Shown: positions 9,739-20,079 of the stretch, piece by piece
How the letters are laid out: each line of letters begins with the position of its first letter
Position numbering within the stretch: position 1 is the first letter of the stretch
Assembly: GCA_015832175.1 (NCBI GenBank)
Contig: WJXW01000007.1
Location: 434,001-498,000, forward strand
Length of the DNA: 64,000 nucleotides
Source: Paraphaeosphaeria minitans
Lineage: Eukaryota; Ascomycota; Dothideomycetes; Pleosporales; Didymosphaeriaceae
Direction: 5' to 3'
The notes under the pieces: generated by a model
The model's database searches: none
Seen by the model: only the letters and a program-made list of their open reading frames with translations
What the model was told of the DNA's origin: nothing
Made by a program: the position numbers and the translations under genes

Positions 9739-10665
9739 AAATTTGGAACCCTCCAATGCATACACATTGTATCTTACCTTCCAACGCATATACGTTCCGT
9801 ACGCGACTTTGAATCTCATCACACCGCCCGTCTGACTCGCTTTCGCCGTGAGAGCCTTGAAGCTCGTGAATGCATTGAATGGATACAGTGACTCGCCGTC
9901 GTGCGTCATGTTCTGGTAGGTAGCTCCACGACGTAGCCGTCCACGACATCCAGGCCCAAACCCAAAAACAAAGCCAGTGAATTTCTTCCACAAATCGGTG
10001 TACCGGCTGCTACTCCGCCCAGCGACTCCGTGGTAGACGCGTTCGACGAAGTCCTCAATGGTGTTACCAACAGCCTGCGTCACAAACAGCTTCCACGCCG
10101 TGTTTCTCAGGAGCGGATACCCGCTATGTTATCCATAAGTGCATGGACGAAGCCGGATAGCGCGAACGTCAGGTAAGCGCTGGCGTAGCGGTCGAGCAGG
10201 GAGCTCTTCGGCAGGCGAAGGACATCGTAGGCGAAGAAGTTGGCGGTGCTGCTGAGCGGGTTTCGCAGACCAGTGTGCCAAAACACCATGCGGAGTAGTC
10301 AGTTGGGTTTTGGCGTGGGACGTTGCCTCAGATTCACGAACAGAATCTGCCCAAATTGTACGAATCGAACACGCTGCCGAAGTAGGGCGGCCAGTCGCCA
10401 GGCTTGGTCAGGAACGTCGCTACGCCAAACAAGTTGAAGAGATTGTAGAGCAAACCGATGTTAAGGCGCGGAATAGTCCACCAGAGCACGGTGCTGAATA
10501 CGCGCGCGCCGATGGTCGTGCCATTGAGAGTATGGGCCGGCGGAAATAGCAAAGCCTTTTCCGCTGAAAAGTCCACTGGATCAGGCTTGGGTCGCTGGCT
10601 GGAGAAATCAATCACAAAAATGCGCCCAAGACAGCAAGACATCGTCTCACGAGGAATGCGGTGCT
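9739..10665 (-). pseudogene. Wax-synthase-like MBOAT acyltransferase pseudogene
   Basis: Fragments in different minus-strand frames read in order as a membrane-bound O-acyltransferase of the fungal wax-synthase-like family seen in secondary-metabolite clusters. Pieces include a hydrophobic segment ending WPPYFGSVFDSYNLGRF (about 10,390-10,340), then FWHTGLRNPLSSTANFFAYD (about 10,280-10,220) with the family's catalytic-region His, then a helix with SGFVHALMDNIAGIR (about 10,160-10,110), then NTAWKLFVTQAVGNTIEDFV (from about 10,100), and FWVWAWMSWTATSWSY (about 9,965-9,915). Frame changes fall near 10,112, 9,965 and 9,915; a splice or break near 10,330 has no clean acceptor; an in-frame TAG lies at 10,664. 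Upstream sequence to about 11,150 may contain the lost N-terminus. It is dead, and is the likely tailoring acyltransferase of the same former cluster. Confidence 0.75.
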
Positions 10666-11673
10666 AGAAGGCACATAGCTGGTCGGACCACCTGGGAATA
10701 TTAGGCGTTTGCTTCGGCAAGCCAATGGCGCGGTAGGTGACTGAACACAACTTATGCGCCCATCCAAGCGCTCTCATAGCCAGGATAAGTAACCCAGAGC
10801 AACGATTGGAATGATGGCCAAGCGCAGGGGCGAGCGGGGGTGCAGCTATACTATGCTCAACATGGGCAGATGGAAAGTGCCCGCAATGAGCTCGACGGGA
10901 TGCGCGGAATAGAAGCTCGCGATTGATTCCGGAAGGCGGCCATGAAGGCAGAGGAGCAGGTCGGGACATGGCCGGCGAGCATAATGGCCAGCGCCTCACC
11001 GGGATGGGCGTGTACGGGGCTTTGGAAGCCTTGGAGGCATGGCGAAACCGAAGCCGCCTCACGTGACTCTGCGGTACGCGATATTGACGCGGCAGAAATG
11101 AAGATGCAAACAAGCAATCGATGCAAGGGCGCATGCCTGTGCAATACATCGCGCAGCTCTTTCACCAACCGGAGCGCCATTTTGCCTGAGACCGTCACGG
11201 TCAGAGTGGAGGAGGATGGCCTTCGGGCGTCACGACCGGCTGCAATGCCATGTTTTGGCGTGATGCCATATGCATGGTAGGTAGAGAAAATGAGTGCATG
11301 ACGGAGGCGGGGGTGGGGTGAAAGGCCCCTTGCTGGGTAAGCAGTCGGCGTCGCGCTTTGTGCCTTACAAATGCACCATCCGCCCCCGCAGACAACCATT
11401 TGAATCGCGAAGCCGTCGATTGCCAAGTCAGCAAGATTATGGCACGGGCATGAAGCAGCTGGGTGCACCTCAGCGCTGGATGCGTGCCTCCCTGCTAGGG
11501 CAGCCGCCCACCCAATCCAGGCGCGGCGTGCAGCCTACTGTCGGCGTTCAGGAAGACGCGACTATCTCACTCATTTGCAATTGTGTTTCAAACGTGGCTC
11601 AAAGAAGCTCAAAGAAGATAGTGCCTGCATCTTCGCTCCTCCACGCTGAAGAATCATCTCGGACTCGCTCGTA

Positions 11674-12848
11674 ATGAAGGCATTCAAAAAGCTGCTCGGT
11701 CGCTCCTCGAAGAGCTCCAAATCAACAACTCAACCTCCTTCAGAAGCTCAGACAACTACCACCACCACCACCGATCCTCTTCCCACAACCACCACCATGG
11801 CCAAGCAAACCATCGTCGTCTTTGGTGCCACTGGCAAGCAGGGCGGCTCCGTCGTCAAGACCATCCTCGCTGACCCCAAGACCGCCGCCAAGTACCACGT
11901 CAAGGCCGTCACCCGTGACACCACCAAGGAGTCTGCGCAGAAGCTCAAGGAGCTCGGCGCTGAGGTCGTCTCCGTATGTTGAATTCCAGCTCACTTGAAA
12001 GGACACACTCACTGACAATGCTAGGCCGACTTGAATGCGCCCGAGACCATTGCTCCCGTACTTGAGGGTGCCTATGGCGTCTTCGCTGTCACCAACTTCC
12101 TCGAGAAGATGGATGCCGCCCCTGAGATCACCCAGGGCAAGGCTGTCGCCGATGCTGCCAAAGCTGCCGGTGTCCAGCACCTTGTCTGGTCTTCTCTCTT
12201 CAACGTCACCAAGCGTACCTCTACCTAACCTCTCCTCCAACCTGGCCTTTACTGACACTATGACCAGTCACCGAGGGCAAGCTCACCAATGTCCACCACT
12301 TCGACAGCAAAGCTCAGGTCGAGGAGTACATCCGCGAGATCGGTATCCCTGCCACCTTCTTCCTTGCCGGCTACTTCATGTCCAACCTGCCCGGCTTGTC
12401 CATTTCTGAGCACACCGGCTGGACGCTGAACCTGCCCACCACCAAGAACGCCCCGATCCCCCTCTTCGACGCCGAGGACGACACAGGAAAATTCGTCAAG
12501 GGCATCTTCGAGAACCGGGAGAAGCTGCTCGGTCAGCGCGTCCTCGGCGCCACTGCCTACTACACTCCCACGCAGCTCATTGAAGAGCTCAAGGAAGTCT
12601 ACCCCAAGACCGCCGCGACCGCCGCCTACAACGAGCTCCCCGGCGACATCTACAAGGGCATCCTCGGCAACTTTGGGCTCTCCGAGAGCTTCCAGCAAGA
12701 GATGCTCGAGAACCACCAGCTATTCGATGTGGCTGGTTACTTTGGTGGCGAGAAGCTGGATGCCAGCCACTCGATTGTCGATGAGCCCTTGACTACCTGG
12801 AAGGAGTACATTGGCAGGAGCCCGGTCTTTGCTGCTGTTAAGAACTAG
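11674..12848 (+). CDS. NmrA-like NAD(P)-binding protein
   Basis: Three exons: 11674-11973, 12025-12214 and 12268-12848, with introns of 51 and 53 nt that keep frame. The Rossmann motif IVVFGATGKQGGSVVKTIL follows the second in-frame ATG at 11,797, which has a very good context (ACCACCATGG). The extra 41 residues from the first ATG at 11,674 are Ser/Thr-rich and begin MKAFKKLLGR; they may be a genuine extension or leader. The rest matches the NmrA/HSCARG type of atypical SDR: VKAVTRD after strand 2, VFAVTNF, HLVWSSLFNV, PATFFLAGYFM, and no catalytic YxxxK. Such proteins act as redox-sensing regulators or reductases; the role is inferred from family. It lies between dead biosynthetic genes, yet every codon and splice site seems intact. 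Confidence 0.88.
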
Positions 12849-13937
12849 TGTTTGAGCTTTGAAATGATATAGATGTCCGAGCTTTGTGGATCATGGGCTA
12901 TGGCTAGTTAGAGTAATGGATTCGGTGTTACACAACTCTTCCAGGATTTTCTTCGGGTGACTGATGCTGCGATCGTATACCTAATCGTAGCACGCCATGA
13001 TTGATTTTGGCGGGGCTACTCGGCATGCGAATGATTACACGAGGCAAACCTGGATGCACACACCACTTTGGCCGGATTGTCGACCTCTGCCTCATCCGAG
13101 CTTCTAATTCACAGTGAATAGTTTCTTTTTCGACAGAGGTTAGATAAATGAAGTGTACAAGCACTGCACGAGAGATGCAAATTTTTATAATCTCTATTTT
13201 CGGACATTGCACTCTGAAGAAAAACGCCTGGCGATTTATAACTACCACCGACATTTGTGGTATCATGTTCTTCCTGCCTGGAACAAGCATAGCTTGTTCA
13301 TTCTATTCTGTTTACCGCAATTGAATCTTGCACCATGCTTAAACTTGTGTGCATAGATACCCATCAAGGCGGTTTTAAAATCTTTATCAGCCGGTATTGG
13401 GGGTGTTGCTCTGGGTTGACGGGTTGATATCAACAGATGTCGTTGGGAGGTGGAGCCTGGGATGATACCATGGCACTGGGAATTTTCCCCACACGCATTT
13501 GAAAACCGAGAGACAGCTTATTTTTTTATCAAAAACTTGAGTGAAATTATTTCGAAACTTGCTCTGTTCTGGTTTCAAGTCGCGGAGTGGTTTCTGTGTC
13601 GTTCACTCTCGCATCGATTCGATCCGCGCTACGCCTACGAAGGTTAGCGTGAGATGCTAATGCCCGTACCTTTGAGACGCACGATAATGCCCTTGACCCT
13701 TTTACCCCCAATGTAGGCTCGTGATTATAACTTAGGCCGCCAGTTCCATCCAGAAGCCTTCGAAGGGTCGTCTAGTGTCTGTCTAGCCCGACGACAGTTC
13801 ATCTCGGCACCGTACTCGTTTTTCAACACGACATGGATGTCAGTCGCCGACACTGTTGGTTAATGTTGGCTACCTACTACCTGATGAATATGTGCCCTTA
13901 AAATCTTTGGCTGACGGCTGACAACACAAACTGCTGC
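12849..13937. other. Intergenic, AT-rich, no supported gene
   Basis: The 3' side of the NmrA-like gene followed by about 1 kb of AT-rich DNA. Short frames on both strands have no domain. It may contain older decayed cluster sequence, but I could not align any stretch to a family. Confidence 0.5.
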
Positions 13938-14571
13938 TTACGCTGAAGTTCTAGGCTCGATTTCAATGGTGTTTCCGTCCTTGTCAAATTTTCCCGCTGG
14001 TCCAACAAACACCCTCTCAAACTCATGCTCATTGAAGTCAACCTTGGTCTGAATACCAGCCCACTTCCACACCTCGTTGACTCTTCTGTAGAAAGTGGTA
14101 ATGAGACCGTGACCATGACCTTTTGCGGCGATGTCTCACGACCCTCCTCCCATCTCTGATGAGCGGCGCGAGACTGGTGCTGGCTTTTGATTTCTGTGCC
14201 GGAGATCTTCTCCCACTTTGAAGGCCAAGCAAATGCTGCGACACGATGTTTTGGTCTCCCAGAAACAGAGGGTTTTTGCATCATCTTGACGAAATCTGCG
14301 GCGGGCATGGCATCTGCCTGTACGTTATTGACGCCGCCATAGTTGACCTTGACAAGTGCTCGAACGCTTAACGATTTCCTAGCCCAGATTGCGCAACTTA
14401 CGGTAACGTTGGGTGCAAGTATGTTTCCCAGCCGCTCCCAGTCCTACATGAAGTTATCAGTGCATCCATCTCATTCCCCCTGCGGTAACTCTACCTTCTC
14501 ATCGTAGTTCCTTGCCCACTCAAAGGCAAGTTCACTGCAGTCCTGCCATTCTGTGACCAGATCAGATCACT
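13938..14571 (-). pseudogene. Scytalone-dehydratase-like gene, frameshifted and 5'-truncated
   Basis: The minus strand reads as an NTF2-fold scytalone dehydratase relative in three exons. Exon A (to about 14,490) has FEWARNYDEK; after an intron, exon B has DWERLGNILAPNVT; after a second intron, exon C has AMPAADFVKMM, PKHRV, KWEKISGTEI, QSRAAHQRWEEG. At about 14,135 the frame slips by one base, and the new frame continues GHGHGLITTFYRR, WKWAGIQTKVDF and ends at 13,938. The tyrosines, aspartate and histidines of the family active site (NYD, VNY, PKH, AAH) are present. The Ser and Asn of the canonical enzyme's third site appear to be Gly and Ile, so it may never have acted on scytalone itself. 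No start codon is found: a TGA stands in frame just upstream. I call it a pseudogene; a one-base sequencing error could explain the frameshift but not the missing start. Confidence 0.8.
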
Positions 14572-14631
14572 GTATACTACTGTTGATATGTAAGCCTCAC
14601 CCTCAAAAAGTTGGCTTGTTGGTCCTGGTAG

Positions 14632-14776
14632 TGGACATTTTATCGACATTGTGGTCTCTAACTCTGGCATTGAGCACTTCGGCAAGCTGGACGAAGTGAT
14701 GCCTAAAGAGTTTAACAAGGTATTTGCTGTCAACACTTGCGGTCAGGTTCACCTACGCCGCACGGGTAGCAAATAG
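14632..14776 (+). pseudogene. Fragment of a naphthol-reductase-like SDR
   Basis: About 40 residues on the plus strand match the middle of tetrahydroxynaphthalene/trihydroxynaphthalene reductases: IDIVVSNSGIEHFGKLDEV followed by EFNKVFAVNT and CGQV, where active enzymes have NTRGQ. The NSG motif is the typical variant for this subfamily. Both the cofactor-binding N-terminus and the catalytic YxxxK half are missing, and similarity stops abruptly near 14,750. It faces away from the dehydratase remnant, the two truncated ends lying only about 60 bp apart. Confidence 0.75.
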
Positions 14777-14942
14777 ATCACGCAACAGGCGTTTGACTTG
14801 AAGGTCGGTATCTATATTGTTTCTTCATGATTCATGAAGTGGGTATCTCAGTAACCGTCTGGGTGTTCAAAAAAGCCAAGCCCACAAAATGCGCTGCTAT
14901 GCAACTATTTCTCCGCTCTCCTCTTCCCACTCACCCTCGATC

Positions 14943-15905
14943 CTACAAATCAATGAGGTCTGGCTCCCCCGACCCCACACCCCTCAGCAAAACAATCATA
15001 TTCCCCGTCTGACACGGCTCCCCAATCTTCTCGCCGAACTTGAGTAGCCGACCACCTTCCACGTGGAACACGCGTAGCTTCTCCTCTTCGCCCCCACCCC
15101 GGTTGTTAACGTTCTGCACTTGTAGTGCTTTGGCCGCCATATCCAGCACCCTTCCCACAGTCCACTCCCTGTTGTAGTAAAACTTGCCCGTCGGAAACTT
15201 GGCCTTTGTGGTATCCGCGCTCGCCTCGACGTACAGGTACACGCGCTTATCCGCAGGCACACTCGCGTCGCCCTTGGCACTGCGCTTCAACTCGTTGGTT
15301 GCGGCGAGGGCTTCCCGCGCGCCCGACGACTTGGAGCCCAGGCCTAGAAAGCCTGATTTCTTGCTCGTGTGCTTCGCAGCGTCTTTGGCGCGCTTCTCCT
15401 CGGCCCAGACTTTCAGCTTGGCGAGGGCGGACAAGCCCCGGTCGCGCTGTTGCTGGAGGGCGCCGAGGCGCGCGCCGGCGGGCTTGACGTTTTTGCAGTC
15501 GTGGTCTTCGGGGAAGCGGTGCGGGAGGCAATACGCGCGGTTGCAGGTGGCGCACTGGTTTGCGGGCATGCGCGAAGTGTTGATCAGCGTCTTGCAGGAC
15601 GTCTCGTAGCACTGCTGGTCGTGCGAGTACAGCGAGGGTTTCCCGGAAAGCGAGCTCAACGGCACGCTGCCGTCGCGGCCTGCTTTGCGCCGCGCCCACT
15701 CGCCCTCCTTGGGGCATTTGTGTGTGAGCTCGGAGCGGTGGTCGAGGCAGAATGTCCCCCGGCAGGATTCGCAGCGGAAGGGGAGAAAGTCGAGGACGTG
15801 GCAGTAGGGCATCTGGCAGTGCGCCCCAATGTCTTCTACATCGCGCTTCATCTCGGTGTAGCTTGCGGCGTTTGGCGGGGTGGTCGTTGATGGTGTCGAC
15901 GCCAT
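14943..15905 (-). CDS. AN1-type zinc-finger protein (Cuz1-like)
   Basis: I choose the ATG at 15,905, in the context CCCACCATGGCG, giving 320 residues; a further in-frame ATG lies 21 codons upstream at 15,968. Two AN1-type zinc fingers are visible: the first starts CQMPYCHVLDFLPFRCESC and continues CLDHR and HKCP, and the second runs CATCNRAYCLPHRFPEDHDC. A helical, basic middle follows (KLKVWAEEKRAKDAAKH), then a C-terminal ubiquitin-like part (VYLYVEAS, GKFYYNREWTVGRVLDMAA, EKIGEPCQTGNMIVLL). This order matches the fungal Cuz1 family, which links Cdc48 and the proteasome under arsenite stress; that role is from the family. It is single exon and looks intact. Confidence 0.88.
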   Translation of the reverse strand: MASTPSTTTPPNAASYTEMKRDVEDIGAHCQMPYCHVLDFLPFRCESCRGTFCLDHRSELTHKCPKEGEWARRKAGRDGSVPLSSLSGKPSLYSHDQQCYETSCKTLINTSRMPANQCATCNRAYCLPHRFPEDHDCKNVKPAGARLGALQQQRDRGLSALAKLKVWAEEKRAKDAAKHTSKKSGFLGLGSKSSGAREALAATNELKRSAKGDASVPADKRVYLYVEASADTTKAKFPTGKFYYNREWTVGRVLDMAAKALQVQNVNNRGGGEEEKLRVFHVEGGRLLKFGEKIGEPCQTGNMIVLLRGVGSGEPDLIDL

Positions 15906-16746
15906 GGTGGGCGATGAGGCTAGTGATATAAAAGAATGTCGGCAGTAGTGAACGTTGCTGAGAAACACTCAGTAGCAGCACAAGAAAGCACCAGAAGGCG
16001 GCGAGGCTCAGGCACCGAAGCTGACGCCGCCGCCGTGAAGTCGATCGGAAGCTTCCAGATGCGTTCCGAGGCCAAGCGACTGTGACTAAGCAACATGTGC
16101 GTATACGTTCCTCAGGGCTTGGTCTACGTCCAAGGGCTAGTTGTAGCTCGAGTCATGCTTCTGAACACACATCTTTGTATTCAGCTGATAGCTGCACGAT
16201 GCTGCGTTGCTATTCAGGTACAATTTCTGGAGAATACACCTCGTTGCCCTACATCTATCTCGACTGCTCATCCTGCCCCGCTGCCCCCATTCCAACTCGT
16301 CTTCTCCTGGCAGCCTTGCTCAGAACAGGCTGCCACAAGAGTCCTGCGAGGGTGGCCATCTGATCCTGTTGGATGGTTTCCTACGGCATTCCTCAGATGT
16401 CTATCCTATGGCCGTACTGCCTGGATATCGTGACATTTGTCCTCGTGCGCGGCATCCTCTCTGAGTCCTAGATGTCACGACCGTATGATGGCAGTCCCGG
16501 GTCTCAACCTCCCAAGTGCTGCTGTCGCTCGAATGTCCAGCCTACCAAATGCGCAAGAGGTTCGCCTGTCGCAGCTCCTTCGAATGGGGCGAGAGGGAGG
16601 CCTGTTGACATCGCTTCCAACGGAGAGAGTGATCGGCGAACGGTACGTTTGCGCGCCTTGCGTGCCTTTCCTGTACATCATCACATTGCGCAAGTCGGCC
16701 GATGTCGTGTTGTCGGTGACGTCGCGTTTCGTTGGCTCCGCATGTT
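15906..16746. other. Intergenic region, no supported gene
   Basis: Upstream DNA of the zinc-finger gene and downstream DNA of the next minus-strand gene. Overlapping frames on both strands lack domains or splice-supported structure. I see no gene. Confidence 0.5.
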
Positions 16747-17200
16747 TCAAGCCGGGTCGTCGTTTATGCAGCGCAACCCATGTACGCGATTTGCCCAGCT
16801 CGCGGTCGCCAGATTATTCGTCCCACCCGCAACAGTAATCATCGATTCCTCCGAACCCGTGCAATCGAAATTACTATCATCTATGTCAGCACACACATGC
16901 CCGCGCATCGCATCCAGCCACAACTCACTCGTAAAGTACGCAATACCACTTGTCGTACCGTTGATACACATCCCAGATGTCATGTCCGCCGACCAACACC
17001 GACTGCACCTTCCCATCTATCAAGTTGTTGTCCAAGCTGAGGCACGTATCGTTGTGCACATCGACGGCAACTTCGGAGAAGTAACTCGTTTGCCCGAACA
17101 GGAACACGCGGATGTGGTCCGTAGCGACGTACTGAGCGTGCACCAAGCCAAGCCCGGACGTCGCGGCGAGGGATGCAAGAGTCGCGATCCCAACCTTCAT
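16747..17200 (-). CDS. Secreted four-cysteine protein, two exons
   Basis: Exon 1 is 17200-16929 and exon 2 is 16873-16747, with a 55-nt intron (donor GTGAGT, GCTGAC branch point, TAG acceptor). The join keeps frame and gives 132 residues. A signal peptide (MKVGIATLASLAATSGLGLV, cut near HAQ) precedes a mature chain with four cysteines: NDTCLS, KWYCVL, NFDCTG and GLRC. The spacing suggests two disulphides in a small beta-rich domain. I do not recognise the family. A longer start nine codons upstream exists, but the chosen ATG puts the signal peptide at the N-terminus. An effector-like or surface role is plausible. Confidence 0.72.
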
Positions 17201-17776
17201 TGTCTTGTCGAGGTGCAATCCAATCACTGTCGAAACATCAGGTGCGTAGGCACGAGCAGAAAACTTGTCAAAGCAAACAATGCGACGCGGCAGGTAGACT
17301 ACCTATGGTAGGTGACGAGCGCCGAGAGAACGAAGAGCGAGGAGCCTGAGGTTGCAGAACAGAAGAAACGCAAAACCCCGGGCCGTGCATGATATCGTGC
17401 GGCGGACGCTGATTGGCCAAAGAAGCAGCACAGCCCCAATGTAGGCCCCGCTGTACGCGTGGATCGGGGTGCGCTAGGGCCGAAGGGGTTTGGTGTGGGA
17501 CGGAGCCTCGGGCGATCAGGATGGTGAGCGGGAGGGTGACTCGTTTGGAAACATTGGGTGGACCGCGCAGGAGGATGCGTGAGCGTGGGAGTGATACGGG
17601 CGTGTGTTCACCAACCGTTGGTCGACATCACCATGTTCACTAGCATTGTGATCTGCTTGTGTCTGCGAAATGAGTTGCACGTTTCTGCAATTCGTACAAC
17701 AATGTATGATGCCTTGATACCAGAAACAGGAAGTATGTAAGCCGACGAAGCTGATTAGACCAATTTCCTGTTCCAC

Positions 17777-17905
17777 TACGAATGTCGACGAAGAACTTGT
17801 CCGATTATCTTCATGCGTGCTACGAATGTCGACGAAGAACTTCTCCGATCATCTTCATGCATGCTATGAATGTCGACGAAGAACTTCTCCGATCTTCATG
17901 CGTGC
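17777..17905. repeat. 44-bp tandem repeat, three units
   Basis: Units at 17777-17820 and 17821-17864 are 44 bp each; the third (17865-17905) is 41 bp because of a 3-bp deletion. The core is GAATGTCGACGAAGAACTT. The units differ by only a few substitutions, so the duplication is fairly recent. Confidence 0.9.
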
Positions 17906-18225
17906 TACGATTCCTCGAATGCGTGAGGTTGGATCCGTGTTTTGGTCTTTTCCTCCGCCTTTTTTGTGGGCAATGAGGAGTGGTATCTCTTGTTTCAAAA
18001 GATCGTACGACTTATCCATGTCTTTCTCTCTGAGAGCCCCGAACAAGTTTTTCTCGGAGTGACTCTTGTCCCATGCGGCATACTCGAATGTAAAACACTG
18101 CAGCTGCCAACGTACGAGATGATCATGAACAGCACCAGGCACCATGTTTTCCATTTCGGCTCGGCTTCTTCTGCCTGAACACAAATATCCTTGTCGTCTG
18201 TTTCTCTGATGATGTATTCAAATGC

Positions 18226-18306
18226 CGTCTTAAAATATGTCTTGGAATATGTCTTGGAATGTATCTTGCAATATGCCTTGGGATGTCTTGAAATATGTCT
18301 TGAAAT
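18226..18306. repeat. 12-bp degenerate tandem repeat
   Basis: About six to seven imperfect copies of ATATGTCTTGGA. A length divisible by three would keep any overlapping frame open, giving a repeated KTYS- or RHIP-like peptide on the minus strand. Confidence 0.85.
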
Positions 18307-19226
18307 CTGGCGGCACCCATATCGTCCGACTCGTCTTTCGCCGTCTCCAAATATTTGCTTCACTGAGGTCAAATGTTCCATCCATAAATAGGGCGGCTCG
18401 CATTCATGCATCGGAGCTACGACGGCCATATCCAAAGATAGAAAGCATACAGTCAGGTACACCGTAGCATCGAAAGGCGCAAGCACAGCTGTCGCTGTGG
18501 TCAACGCCAGAGACGTTTCTCTTCCTCAGGCATCCGTCTTGTATCTTTCCCTTCTGCATGTCTTTGTGCTACTTCAAAATGTGGCGGCTCTCGTCCCACT
18601 TGCGATGCTGGCATCAAATGGGCAGTATCTTGCGTACCGTCGAGCTGTCGTTTATCTAACAGATGTATCTGAGTTCGGGTGAGTCTTGATGGAGGTCTCG
18701 TTCTTCAGGGATCCCCATCTTCATGAGAGTGGTCTGTAGCTGCTCCTGCAAGCACCTTCGCATGGGTTGGTTTCAGGAGTTCCAATTCATTATGGTTTCA
18801 GAAGCGGCCCAATTCAGATGCCGGTTTGAGGCTCGCAGTTGCTAAGTCCTTGCAATGGAACAATGCTCCTTGCGTGAAATGTGGAATCGCATGCGCTAGA
18901 ATGTGGTGCTTGCTGGGAGTCGGTTCGCTCCTAGTATAATCCAGCAGTTTTAGTTGGGTTGTTTGATTGAAACTTGTTGCTCAGATTATATGTATAATCT
19001 ATCTTCCAATCACAAGCGTGGAAGTACAGGCACCGGTACGCCAACGATTCTGCCGGTAGAACAGACCCCGCTAAACAAAGTAACAGTGAAGTCATGCTAG
19101 AACATATCGGCAGTTATAAAACATGGTCAGTGGAGTAGTCATATAATATGTCGAGAATTGCAATTGGACGTCCTGACACAACACTCCCTTCATCATCTTG
19201 TTCGCAGTGACAATCAAACATTCAGG

Positions 19227-20079
19227 ATGTCATCAATCTCCATAGCCAGAGTTTTCGCGGCCGTTGCAGCCCTGGTATCAACTGCATCGGCAGCCTGTAC
19301 CCGTGAGAGTCTTCTCGCGTCGGCCCAAGCCTACGTCGATGCTCAGAAGACTGGCAACACCAACGCTCTTAAGCTTTCTCCAACCTTCAAATATCAACAG
19401 AACAACAAAGAGCGCGCGTTGTCAGCCGGTCTCATAACCACACCCTTCAAACTCGACCTCGTTCGCTCCACCGCTGACACCGTCGCATGCGCCTCCTACA
19501 CAATGTGGATCAGTTCCTCGGGCAGCAAGCCCTACGTCGTCGGAACTCAAATCCGTCATGATGGCAACGACACATCTACTATTACTCTTATCGATACAAT
19601 CGCAGCTACCACTGGTGATCTGTTCTTCAATGCATCCAAAACGCTGGGATATATCCGAAAGGAAGATTGGACGCCGATCAACAACACGGGGTCGATGCCG
19701 TCGCGAGAGCTTCTGAAGAAGGTCGGTGATGGCTACCTTGATATGTGGACGGATCCCAAGGCTGCGGATAGTATTCCGTGGGGCACGGAGTGTGAGAGGG
19801 TGGAGGGAAGTCAGTACACGAATCCTTGTGGGAAGAGCTTGCCGCATGGCGGGAGCTCGAAGCCGAATGGCATGAGACGGTGAGTGTTCTTTAAAAAAGG
19901 GATATGTGCTTGGCCTGACTGATTTGGTATGCAGATATGTCATTGATGAGGTGCAGGGTAGCGTCGATATTCTGTGCCAGTTTGATAGCTTGGGTACTAT
20001 GCCAGATTCGCACGAGATCAGGGTCGTCGATGGGAAGGTGAAGTATGTGCACACCATCACTGCGCTGAAGGTTGGTTGA
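19227..20079 (+). CDS. Secreted DUF8021-like protein
   Basis: Exon 1 is 19227-19879 and exon 2 is 19935-20079, with a 55-nt intron (GTGAGT donor, GCAG acceptor); 265 residues. The chosen ATG places a signal peptide at the start (MSSISIARVFAAVAALVSTA). The mature chain has five visible cysteines (AACTR, VACASY, GTECER, NPCGK, ILCQF) and motifs such as KPYVVGTQIRHDGN and YLDMWTDP, with a C-terminal end HEIRVVDGKVKYVHTIT. This pattern fits the fungal secreted DUF8021 family, whose biochemical role I do not know. It converges on the isochorismatase gene, with only 88 bp between stop codons. Confidence 0.82.

Larger units (their letters stand above)
17201..19226. other. 2-kb region with two minisatellites and no firm gene
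   Basis: A minus-strand frame at 17,864-18,184 has a protein-like stretch (FEYAAWDKSHSEKNLFGAL and KDMDKSYDLLKQEI) that runs into the 44-bp repeat, while a neighbouring frame crosses the 12-bp repeat. I could not join them into one gene or assign a family, so they may be remnants of a repeat-containing protein. The rest shows nothing. Confidence 0.45.

Noticed and set aside
10857..11468. 203-codon minus-strand frame
   Set aside because: No convincing domain; it may cover part of the lost N-terminus of the acyltransferase, but I could not align it, so it is not called.
13565..13660. tRNA-like B-box near ATTCGATCC
   Set aside because: No matching A-box and no cloverleaf could be drawn; no other tRNA candidate was seen in the window.
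14491..14736. 81-codon minus-strand frame across the two cluster remnants
   Set aside because: It reads antisense to the reductase fragment and out of frame with the dehydratase.
15247..15981. 244-codon minus-strand and 173-codon plus-strand frames over the AN1 gene
   Set aside because: Shadows of the zinc-finger gene in a GC-rich region; no motifs.
17777..17905. CRISPR-like array
   Set aside because: The units are direct tandem copies with no unique spacers, and the genome is eukaryotic.
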